Positions 24,906 through 31,618 of a DNA stretch of 41,165 nt are shown in pieces. Each line of letters starts with the position of its first letter. Positions within the stretch are counted from its first letter, which is position 1. The notes below the pieces were generated by a model that searched no databases, had not been told where the DNA came from, and saw only the letters and a program-made list of their open reading frames with translations. The DNA is from Planctomycetales bacterium (lineage in GTDB: Bacteria; Planctomycetota; Planctomycetia; Planctomycetales; Planctomycetaceae). A program made the translations under genes and the position numbers. The DNA lies in NCBI GenBank assembly GCA_016235885.1, contig JACRIH010000555.1, positions 1-41,165 on the forward strand. The letters are read 5' to 3'.

Positions 24906-25439
24906 TCACTTGTGGCCGAAGATTCGTTCGACCTGAAACGGCTGCTTCGGCTGCGGCGTGAGGAACACGCGCTGGGATGCGGACGACGAGGGTTTACCGG
25001 ATTCCGACGGCGGCAAATCCGCCACGTCGAGCGACCAGCCTTTCATCGCACCCGTCGCCGCTTCAAGAACGCCGCGCTCCGAACCCTCGCGACGCTTGAG
25101 CGCGATCTTCCATTCGATTCCCTCGGGAGGTGTCGTCGTAACGAAGATCGTTGAATCTTTGCCAGTCGAGTCGTACGCGAGATATCCGCCTCCACGGCTG
25201 CACTTGATGCGCGTACCGTCGATGTACCAGCGATCGGGGGCATCCGCGTTGTCAGACACGCGGCCCTGTGATGATCCGGCCACGACAACTCGACCATCGA
25301 CCACCGACAAAAACGATTTCTGTTTGGGAACACTCTGAAACGGAATGCGAATCGAGAATCGATTCGTTGGGTAACCGGCCAAACACACGGACGTCAGCGT
25401 GACGACTATCAACCCCACACACAGTGATCCACGAACCAT
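24906..25439 (-). CDS. Hypothetical secreted protein
   Basis: The 177-aa protein has a signal peptide (MVRGSLCVGLIVVTLTSVCLA) and a mature part rich in beta-strand (FLSVVDGRVVVAGSSQGRV, RWYIDGTRIKCSRGGGYLAYDSTG, IEWKIALKRREGSERGVLEAATG). The last block hints at a repeat that could form a small beta-trefoil or jelly-roll. No family recognised. GGAGGG about eight bases before the ATG sets the start; the longer frame upstream has no signal peptide. Tail-to-tail with mlaD, separated by 42 bases, and downstream of the methyltransferase on the same strand. Confidence 0.65.
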   Translation of the reverse strand: MVRGSLCVGLIVVTLTSVCLAGYPTNRFSIRIPFQSVPKQKSFLSVVDGRVVVAGSSQGRVSDNADAPDRWYIDGTRIKCSRGGGYLAYDSTGKDSTIFVTTTPPEGIEWKIALKRREGSERGVLEAATGAMKGWSLDVADLPPSESGKPSSSASQRVFLTPQPKQPFQVERIFGHK

Positions 25440-25560
25440 CGGATCGGCCCTCCGAGGCAACAGCAGGAGACAGGATGTTTGAAATCGTTGCCTGCTATTG
25501 GCTCGTCGAGCAGTTTGGTTACGCAGCTTTGTTGGACTTGCTGATGGGCGACGCAAATCG

Positions 25561-26256
25561 TCACGTCGTCTCGGAGACTTCGCGCAGTGTCACCGCCATG
25601 CCGATGAAGCCGCCCCAGGGTAGCGGCAGGTCGGGGAGCCAGGAGACAGGCCAGAGGGTCGTGCGCCAGTGGATGGACGAGACGCGATCGCCAAAGGTCG
25701 TTTGCGCGAGCCGCCGCAGTTCACCTGGTGAAAAGAAGTGGGCCGCCTGCCACAGCGGTTTGCCGGAGCGACGGTAGGCGTGGGTCAACAGGCTGTGACG
25801 ATTCAGCACGCCCAGCAGCAGTCCGCGGCGGGCGACCCGGGCGGCTTCGGCGAGGGCCTGACGTGGATCGGCGACAAATTCCAGTGTCGTGATCAGTGCC
25901 GTGACATCAAACGAACGGTCCTCGAACGGCAGAGCCAGCGCGTCGCCGGCGCGGTATTCGCCACCGTTTAGGAGTCGGGCTTGTGCCAACATGGCGGGGG
26001 AACTGTCGAGGCCCGTGGCGCGATAGCCGAGTTCGCCGAACCACCGCGTGAAGTGACCGGTCCCGCATCCGACTTCGAGAATCGTTTGCACATCACCAAA
26101 GGTCGGGAGCAGGTTGCGCAGCAGTTGTTTCTCGGCCAGATCGGACTGCCGACCGGCTCCGGAATACCACTGCTCATAGCGACCGGCCAGTTCGGCATCC
26201 GCAAATGGATTGGCAACCGGCGGCGCGTTGTCAGGCGGAAGCGGGCGAGTCTCCAT
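25561..26256 (-). CDS. Class I SAM-dependent methyltransferase
   Basis: The 231-aa protein has the Methyltransf_11 arrangement: YEQWYSGAGRQSDLAEKQLL, motif I ILEVGCGTGHFTRWF, the acidic loop ATGLDSSPAMLAQAR, GDALALPFEDRSFDVTALITTLEFV and an ARVARRGLLLGVLNR strand. Members methylate small molecules or lipids. The start (METRPLPPDN) gives a 26-base overlap with the end of the fatty acid hydroxylase gene, indicating co-transcription and possibly shared lipid substrates. The W-x-R-T-T-L-W-P-V-S-W C-terminal block is typical of planctomycete and proteobacterial relatives. Confidence 0.88.
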   Translation of the reverse strand: METRPLPPDNAPPVANPFADAELAGRYEQWYSGAGRQSDLAEKQLLRNLLPTFGDVQTILEVGCGTGHFTRWFGELGYRATGLDSSPAMLAQARLLNGGEYRAGDALALPFEDRSFDVTALITTLEFVADPRQALAEAARVARRGLLLGVLNRHSLLTHAYRRSGKPLWQAAHFFSPGELRRLAQTTFGDRVSSIHWRTTLWPVSWLPDLPLPWGGFIGMAVTLREVSETT

Positions 26257-27127
26257 CGTTTCCGGTTTCCGGTGGGTTGCCTGACGAATCGGGCGACGGC
26301 GTGTGCCGAGCACAGATCGCGTAGTCGCCTGCAGAAGCCCGGAACGGCAACGCCAGCATCTGCGGGAGCCGTTCGACATTCCGCTCGTTGCGCAAATAGG
26401 CCAGGCCGATCGTCATGGCGTCGTGCCCGTGGGCGGGCTGCGAATGGTACGTCCCCATCAGAAAATCCCACCACGGCAGGCTGAATCCGAAATTGCTGTT
26501 GGTTTCGTGCGGCAGCACCGAATGGTGAACACGGTGCATGTCGGGGGTGACCACGAACAACCGCAGCAGCCGATCCAGCCCCGCTGGAATTCGGACGTTG
26601 CCGTGATTGAACATCGACGTAGCGTTCAGCAGAACTTCAAACACCAGCACGCTCCACACGAGTGGCCCCAGCGCCGACACCACAGCGATCTTCAGCAGCA
26701 TCGACACCAGGATCTCGACTGTGTGGAATCGCAGGCCGGTCGTGACGTCAAAGTCGAGGTCCGCATGGTGGACGAGATGGAATCGCCAGAAGGCGGGCAC
26801 GGCATGCGACATCACGTGTTGCAGATACACGGTGAAGTCCAGCAGCACGACGGCAAGTGTGAATTCAATCCATTCCGGCATCGCAAGCTGGTTGAACAAT
26901 CCCCATTCGTGCTTCTCGGCCAGGGTGGCGGTCCCCACGGCGGAAAGCGGTAGAATCAGTCGGACCAGCACCGAGTTGAGCGCCACCAGCGCGAGATTGC
27001 TGAACCATCGCAGCGGCTTCCCGACCGTCAGCGGACGGTGCGGGGCCAGCACTTCCCACACGCCCATTGCCAGCAGAATGCCGACGAAGCAGGTGACGCG
27101 GATCGCGGTTTCGAGGGAACAGGTCAT
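26231..27127 (-). CDS. Fatty acid hydroxylase / sterol desaturase family protein
   Basis: The 298-aa membrane protein carries the three histidine clusters of the di-iron family: H104-x3-H108 (QHVMSH), H117-x2-H120-H121 (HLVHH) and H198-x2-H201-H202 (HRVHH), with an extra conserved FNHGN. Several hydrophobic helices flank them. The family hydroxylates or desaturates lipids such as fatty acids, sterols and hopanoids. The Pro/Ser-rich tail (after ICARHTPSPD) is non-conserved. The gene overlaps the methyltransferase downstream and follows the DsbB-like gene after 70 bases. The substrate cannot be inferred. Confidence 0.9.
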   Translation of the reverse strand: MTCSLETAIRVTCFVGILLAMGVWEVLAPHRPLTVGKPLRWFSNLALVALNSVLVRLILPLSAVGTATLAEKHEWGLFNQLAMPEWIEFTLAVVLLDFTVYLQHVMSHAVPAFWRFHLVHHADLDFDVTTGLRFHTVEILVSMLLKIAVVSALGPLVWSVLVFEVLLNATSMFNHGNVRIPAGLDRLLRLFVVTPDMHRVHHSVLPHETNSNFGFSLPWWDFLMGTYHSQPAHGHDAMTIGLAYLRNERNVERLPQMLALPFRASAGDYAICARHTPSPDSSGNPPETGNDGDSPASA

Positions 27128-27197
27128 GCAACGTCTCGAAGAATTCTCACATGGAAAGACGACGGTTGGTGTGGGGAAGACCTCGTAGCGATGCAGG

Positions 27198-27812
27198 TCA
27201 GGCTCCGCGGTACACCGGTCGGCACATGTCCAGCGGCTGCTTGACGGAATCGTACGGGGCCGCCGGAGCCGGCGGGATCGGCGGGGCGCTCTTCACCGAC
27301 AGCCACGCCAGCAACAGCCCGACACCGAAGGCTGACGCCAGCATCGTGGTCGATTGTCGCGACGATTCGGCGCGTCCGCTCCGGGCGCCCGCAGACACAA
27401 TGATCGCCAGGGTTGCGAACAGCGTCAGGCTCTGCACGGGGGCGGTGCCGAATCCGAGCAGCGCCTGTGGGCACTCCAGAACATTCGTCAGCACGAGGTA
27501 CTCGTGAAATGCGGCAACGCCCAGTCCGGCCACCGCTGAGGGAAGACTCAGCAAACAAAGAAACCCGGCGCGTCCCGGTTCCACCACCAGACCGATTCCC
27601 AGCGTGGCCAGCACCACCATCGCGAATGTCCGCTGGTAAAAGCAGAGCGGACACGCCTTGAGTCCCATCCCCAAGCTCAGGTACAGGCTGCCAGCAGTGC
27701 CCACGAATGCCAGAAGCAATGCGACGCGAGCCCAACCCAACGCCGGGTTCCCGCCCGCGGCGCTGCGCGGCGCAAGTTGATTCGGACAAGTTGACGTTGT
27801 ACTGCTAGACAT
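27198..27812 (-). CDS. DsbB-like disulfide bond formation protein
   Basis: The 204-aa four-helix membrane protein has the DsbB quinone-reactive motif C54-P-L-C57-F-Y-Q-R at the end of helix 1, and GLGVAAFHEYLVL in the loop before LECPQALLGFG. In E. coli DsbB, a second cysteine pair in the periplasmic loop passes electrons from DsbA. Here only Cys115 is obvious at that place, plus cysteines near both termini (Cys9 and the one in DMCRPVYR), so the relay may differ. It would reoxidise a periplasmic thiol oxidase and pass electrons to quinone. No DsbA partner lies in the window. Starts 33 bases after the ArsR-rhodanese gene, likely one operon. Confidence 0.82.
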   Translation of the reverse strand: MSSSTTSTCPNQLAPRSAAGGNPALGWARVALLLAFVGTAGSLYLSLGMGLKACPLCFYQRTFAMVVLATLGIGLVVEPGRAGFLCLLSLPSAVAGLGVAAFHEYLVLTNVLECPQALLGFGTAPVQSLTLFATLAIIVSAGARSGRAESSRQSTTMLASAFGVGLLLAWLSVKSAPPIPPAPAAPYDSVKQPLDMCRPVYRGA

Positions 27813-27845
27813 GGGGAAGCTCTCAAAAGAATACGGGTTTGACGG

Positions 27846-28586
27846 TCACGTTTTTTTCACGGATCGACGACTGCCGGGGCGACGCCGTACGGCACCGACG
27901 ATGGGATTGCGCGGCTCACCGGTTTCGACCGGGTGACCGAGCAGCTTCCAATCCGGGAAGCCGACGCTCAGCCGAGCCGCGTTGAAGCCCTTGCGTTGCA
28001 GCAGAGCCACCGCCTCATCCGCGAACACGCAGTACGGACCGCGGCAGTACGCGACAATCCGGCTGCGCTGCGGCAGTTCGCGCAGGCGGCGTTGCAGTTC
28101 GTCGACAGGGATCGACCGAGACGTGGGGATGTGTCCGCTGACATACTCGCCGACCGAGCGGACATCGAGCACCGAGACGTCCCCCTCCCGGATCAGCCGT
28201 TGCAATTCGTTGGCATCGACCGATTGCATGGTCTCCCGGTCCTTGAGATACGTGTGAACGACCTGCTCCAATTCCGCATACCGGACCTCAGCCACTTCGC
28301 GGATCGCCTGCCATAGCCGAATGACCGAATCGTCGGCCAGGCGATAAAAAATGAACAGCCCCGCGCGTCGCGTCTCCACCAGCCGAGCGCTTCGCAGCAC
28401 CTGCAAATGCCGCGACGCATTGGCCACACTGGTGCCGATTTCGCCTGCAATCTCCTCGACCGTGCGTTCTGATTGAGCCAGTACATCGAGGACTCTCAAC
28501 CGGTGCGAACTGGCCACCGCCCGCCCCACGCGAGCAAATTGCTCGAAGAGGGACGACTTGAACTCGTGCTTCAGGGTGGGATTCAT
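27846..28586 (-). CDS. ArsR-family regulator fused to a rhodanese domain
   Basis: The 246-aa protein has an ArsR-type winged helix (about residues 8-100: FEQFARVGRAVASSHRLRVLDVLAQSERTVEEIAGEIGTSVANASRHLQVLRSARLVETRRAGLFIFYRLAD) and a C-terminal rhodanese domain (about 125-225: NELQRLIREGDVSVLDVRSVGEYVSGHIPTSRSIP... IVAYCRGPYCVFADEAVALL). The active-site loop holds Cys-Arg-Gly-Pro-Tyr-Cys. Such fusions likely sense sulfur, redox or electrophile signals through the rhodanese cysteine. ATG chosen because an inverted-repeat operator ends two bases upstream; the longer frame would place the operator inside the gene. Probably autoregulated and controlling the following dsbB-like and lipid-enzyme genes. 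Confidence 0.9.
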   Translation of the reverse strand: MNPTLKHEFKSSLFEQFARVGRAVASSHRLRVLDVLAQSERTVEEIAGEIGTSVANASRHLQVLRSARLVETRRAGLFIFYRLADDSVIRLWQAIREVAEVRYAELEQVVHTYLKDRETMQSVDANELQRLIREGDVSVLDVRSVGEYVSGHIPTSRSIPVDELQRRLRELPQRSRIVAYCRGPYCVFADEAVALLQRKGFNAARLSVGFPDWKLLGHPVETGEPRNPIVGAVRRRPGSRRSVKKT

Positions 28587-28587
28587 G

Positions 28588-28609
28588 TATTCAATAGACC
28601 AATTGAATA
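28588..28609. promoter_or_regulatory. Probable ArsR operator
   Basis: A palindrome with 8-base arms (TATTCAAT and ATTGAATA, spacer AGACCA) stands directly before the ArsR-rhodanese start codon. Shape and position match the AT-rich inverted repeats bound by ArsR/SmtB regulators, and this is the most AT-rich stretch nearby. Binding by the encoded regulator is inferred. Confidence 0.7.
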
Positions 28610-28694
28610 GAAACTGGTCAAGCCCGCGTAGCCCAGCGGGAACGACGGTCATCGAGACACTGAGGTGCCCTCAGTTTCTGTACCAAGTGTTATG

Positions 28695-28805
28695 AGAGGC
28701 TATCCGAGAAGTGGCATTTGACCGTGGGATAGGCTTCCAGCCTGTCGTTTTTTCGCAGTTTCGCAGGCTGGAAGCCTACGCCACGGACCTTCTCGGATAG
28801 CCTCT
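28695..28805. repeat. Long nested palindromic repeat
   Basis: Outer arms 28695-28711 and 28789-28805 pair perfectly over 17 bases (AGAGGCTATCCGAGAAG). Inner arms 28724-28744 and 28764-28784 pair with two adjacent mismatches (core AGGCTTCCAGCCTG). The whole 111 bases can fold into one extended hairpin. There is no coding potential. It is one of several palindrome families in this window. Confidence 0.75.
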
Positions 28806-28980
28806 GAGAGTTTAGGTTTGGGTTGGGGTCATGGAACAATCGCGACGTGAAGGGGGACGAGCGCCACCAATCTCGTTGCAAAATGATGGGTCTCGTTCCT
28901 CGACCCACTCTACGGCTACTACGGATACGGCTTCCTCACCAGAGGTAGCGAATCCAAACTGGAGTAGGCTCGCCAGTACT

Positions 28981-29091
28981 CGCTCGGGCGTGGAACAGAC
29001 GTTTTGCGATTCGAAGTGCATGGATGTCATCGACCCGTTTGGCAACCGGATTCGGTTCAATGAGGATCTCAAGACGGGCCAAGGCGGTTAA
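28981..29091 (+). pseudogene. C-terminal fragment of a glyoxalase-superfamily protein
   Basis: The last 30 or so codons of an open frame read RSGVEQTFCDSKCMDVIDPFGNRIRFNEDLK, which closely resembles the C-terminus of glyoxalase/bleomycin-resistance-type proteins (SK-x-M-D-V-x-DPFGNRIRFNE). Sequence upstream in this frame has no glyoxalase features, so only the end of the gene remains. It sits between palindromic repeats. Confidence 0.55.
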
Positions 29092-29117
29092 TTGGGACTC
29101 ACGCAGTGAAGGGATTT

Positions 29118-29178
29118 GAACAGAAGGCAACGAAGGGAACGAAGCACGAACTTTCTGGGGCTTCGTTCCCTTCTGTTC
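29118..29178. repeat. Imperfect inverted repeat with internal 9-base duplication
   Basis: Right arm 29160-29178 pairs with left arm 29118-29145 if nine bases of the left arm (a second copy of the AACGAAGG word) are looped out. Words such as GAACAGAAGG and AACGAAGG recur. It lies in the non-coding gap before the ModE-like gene. Confidence 0.5.
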
Positions 29179-29217
29179 CTATCGATAGCGGACAAGGTTC
29201 ACTTGGCACGCAAGTCA

Positions 29218-29273
29218 GTGTAGCCGGCTCTCGCCGAGAGCCGGTTTTCGCTCTCGGAAAGAGCTGGCTACAC
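29218..29273. repeat. 24-bp inverted repeat upstream of ModE-like gene
   Basis: Arms 29218-29241 and 29250-29273 pair at 21 of 24 positions (outer GTGTAGCC / GGCTACAC) around an 8-base loop. It ends about 50 bases before the ModE-like start codon, so it could shape that leader; it also resembles other dispersed hairpins in the window. Confidence 0.65.
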
Positions 29274-29323
29274 TTCGTGCTGATCACATTGCAGACGATG
29301 CTGACGACAAGCGGAGTTCTGTC

Positions 29324-29692
29324 ATGCCTCGAACACGCCAAACTCGTGCGGTCAAATCTGTGCAGCCGCACGTCAAAGTTTGGATGGAACGCGGTGGCGA
29401 ATACCTGTTCGGCTACGGGATCGCCGAAATTCTGCGGGCCGTCGATGAGTCGGGTTCCACCAAGGAGGCCGCCGAGGCGCTCGGCAAGAGTTGTCGGTAC
29501 GTGTGGGGCCGGATCAAGGATGCAGAAACTGCCCTCAATGACGTCCTCGTCGAAACCCGTGTCGGCTGCAGTGATGCCCAGCGCAGCAATCTGACTCCGC
29601 TGGGAAAACGGCTGATGACCGACTTCCTCGACCTGCGCGAACGGGTGTTTGCGATGGTCGAAGCGGAGTTTCGCAAACGATTTCGGCTGTGA
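29324..29692 (+). CDS. ModE-like winged-helix regulator (N-terminal domain only)
   Basis: The 122-aa protein resembles the DNA-binding half of ModE and other LysR-type HTH proteins: FGYGIAEILRAVDESGSTKEAAEALGKSCRYVWGRIKDAETAL, then the wing-like LTPLGKRLMTDFLDLRERVFAMVEAEFRKRF. The molybdate-binding TOBE (Mop) domains of full ModE are missing, as in many short relatives, so metal sensing is not assured. No molybdate transport genes lie nearby. The first 20 residues are basic. Convergent with malQ, 38 bases apart. Confidence 0.8.
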   Translation: MPRTRQTRAVKSVQPHVKVWMERGGEYLFGYGIAEILRAVDESGSTKEAAEALGKSCRYVWGRIKDAETALNDVLVETRVGCSDAQRSNLTPLGKRLMTDFLDLRERVFAMVEAEFRKRFRL

Positions 29693-29730
29693 TGCGGGAA
29701 CCTACGAAGACGTCACGTTGCGAGTGAAGG

Positions 29731-31245
29731 CTAAAAAACTCGTGGCAGACGGTCGGTGGACTCGGTCAAGTGTCGCAGGCCGGACAGGGCACTGGCGATC
29801 GGCTGATCGGGCGTCATGCGCCAGTCCCAGTTGTCGGCGGCGATGCCGGGGCGATTCATCCGCGCGGACGAATCGAGAACCAGCAAATCCTGTACGGGGA
29901 CGATGGCCACGCGGGCGATGGACGACCATGCCAGGCGAATCAGATCCCAGACGATGTCCTGTCCGTCGGTGTGCGTCAACGAGCGGACGCGATGGCGGTC
30001 GTCGTTGGTCAGCGACCGATACCAACCGAGCGTGGTGTCATTGTCGTGAGTGCCGGTGTACACGACCGAGTTCTGATCGTAGTTCTGCGGCAGAAACCAG
30101 TTGTTCGGATCGCCATCGAACGCGAACTGAAGCACGCGCATGCCGGGCAGACCGAACTGCTTTCGCAGATCCTGCACTGCGTTGGTGATCAGGCCAAGGT
30201 CTTCCGCGATCATCGGCAGACTTCCGAATGTGGATCGGACGTGGTTCAGGAAGTCGGCCCCCGGCCCCGGTTCCCAGCGGCCGACCTGCGCCGTTTCGGC
30301 TCCGGCGGGGATATGCCACGCAGATTCGAGACCTCGGAAATGGTCGAGGCGAATCAGATCGAAATAGCGCAGCACACTGCGAAGACGGCGCGTCCACCAC
30401 GCGTACCCGTCGTGACGCATTCGCTCCCAATCGTACAGCGGGTTGCCCCACAGTTGGCCGGTGGGACTGAAGTAGTCCGGCGGCACACCGGCGACGACTC
30501 GCGGTCGTCGGTGTTCATCGAGCAGGAATTGGTCGGAGTATGCCCAGACATCGACCGAATCGACCGACACGAAGATCGGCAGATCACCGATGACGCGCAG
30601 GCCGCGTTCGTTCGCGTACTGCTTGAGCCGCAGCCATTGCCGCACGGCGAGAAACTGTGCGAAACATTCCTGCCGAATTCGGTCGGCGAGTTCTCGCTGC
30701 ACGGAGGCCAGCGCATCCGGATTTCGCGTCGCCAGGTCGGCCGGCCACTCGAACCATTTCGCGCCGGCAAACCGATGCTTGAGCGCCATGAACAACGCAA
30801 ACTCATCGAGTTGCCCCGCCTGATCGTGGAGGAACGCTTCGAATTCCTCCCGCAAGACGTGTCCGGCTTCGCTCGAAAAGTTCCGCCAAGCACGATCGAG
30901 TACCGTGGCCTTGAACTGTCGAACTGACAGGAAGTGGACGGACTGGTCCGGGTATCCCCCGTGATGCAAGTCGGTCCGGTCGAGCAATCCGTCTTCGACC
31001 AGCAGTTCGGGGCTGATGAACAGCGGGTTGGCACCCACCGACGAATACGAATCGTACGGCGAGTCTCCCTGCCCGATCGGACAGAGCGGCAAAACCTGCC
31101 ACCAGCTTTGCCCCGCTTGGATCAACTGGTCGACCCACACGTACGCCGCTGGACCAAGATCGCCAATCCCGAACGCCGACGGGAGCGACGAAACATGCAT
31201 GAGCACGCCGGAGGAGCGAGGGAGCGAGGCTTGCGGGTCGGGCAT
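29731..31245 (-). CDS. malQ: 4-alpha-glucanotransferase (amylomaltase)
   Basis: The 504-aa protein is a GH77 enzyme. It has SGVLMHVSSLPSAFGIGDLGPAAYVWVDQLIQAGQSWWQVLPLCPIGQGDSPYDSYSSVGANPLFISPELL, GDLPIFVSVDSVDVWAYSDQFLLDE, IRLDHFRGLESAWHIPAG with the nucleophile Asp, MIAEDLGLITNAV with the acid/base Glu, and GTHDNDTTLGWY with the third catalytic Asp. It transfers alpha-1,4-glucan segments in glycogen or maltodextrin metabolism and acts in the cytoplasm. Length is typical. The start (MPDPQASLPRSSG) avoids an upstream frame that runs through a low-complexity repeat. No other glycogen genes are adjacent. Confidence 0.96.
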   Translation of the reverse strand: MPDPQASLPRSSGVLMHVSSLPSAFGIGDLGPAAYVWVDQLIQAGQSWWQVLPLCPIGQGDSPYDSYSSVGANPLFISPELLVEDGLLDRTDLHHGGYPDQSVHFLSVRQFKATVLDRAWRNFSSEAGHVLREEFEAFLHDQAGQLDEFALFMALKHRFAGAKWFEWPADLATRNPDALASVQRELADRIRQECFAQFLAVRQWLRLKQYANERGLRVIGDLPIFVSVDSVDVWAYSDQFLLDEHRRPRVVAGVPPDYFSPTGQLWGNPLYDWERMRHDGYAWWTRRLRSVLRYFDLIRLDHFRGLESAWHIPAGAETAQVGRWEPGPGADFLNHVRSTFGSLPMIAEDLGLITNAVQDLRKQFGLPGMRVLQFAFDGDPNNWFLPQNYDQNSVVYTGTHDNDTTLGWYRSLTNDDRHRVRSLTHTDGQDIVWDLIRLAWSSIARVAIVPVQDLLVLDSSARMNRPGIAADNWDWRMTPDQPIASALSGLRHLTESTDRLPRVF

Positions 31246-31290
31246 GGGGATGTTGGTGCTGCGAAAGGTGTGGTCGCGATGGGCGGACGG

Positions 31291-31330
31291 AATATCCAAT
31301 ATCCAACACCCAATGTCCAATGACCAAGTG
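31291..31330. repeat. Short degenerate CCAAT-type direct repeats
   Basis: The words ATATCCAAT, ATATCCAAC, ACCCAATG and GTCCAATGACC follow one another in about 40 bases. Such short iterated stretches are common junk-like sequence upstream of genes in this phylum. It sits just upstream of malQ on its strand. Confidence 0.4.
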
Positions 31331-31440
31331 ACAAAGCGGCACTAAAATTAAGTCGCCTTGACCGTCCCGCGGGCACAATCTATATCTCCTGCCCCGATCA
31401 CCCGATCAGGTCTCTCTTCATCTCTCAGTCTCAAGTTCCG

Positions 31441-31536
31441 CAACGTAGCCGTCATCGCTCCGCGTGACGAGCCGCACGCTTCACCGACGCGATTTGGCCA
31501 TTCGGCTCATCACGCGGAGCAGTGATGGCTACGTTG
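31441..31536. repeat. Large palindromic repeat, family A (copy 1)
   Basis: Arms 31441-31474 and 31503-31536 pair at 30 of 34 positions; the conserved core is GCTCCGCGTGA / TCACGCGGAGC and the outer word CAACGTAGCC / GGCTACGTTG. The spacer includes TTTGGCCATT. The same element occurs inside smc (copy 2) and as a single arm near 39.1 kb. It precedes the FlgI-like gene. Apart from this and the CCAAT-type repeats, 31246-31618 holds no gene. Confidence 0.85.
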
Positions 31537-31618
31537 ACAATGTCGTCTGGAGCAACCAGACGGCGCGGTCAGCGGAACTTCGGTGCGCATTTCTTCTCTC
31601 AACCCAATACGGTGCCGC

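Noticed and set aside
28653-29323. Possible CRISPR array, from repeated palindromic blocks
   Set aside because: The blocks differ from one another, spacing is irregular and no cas genes are present.
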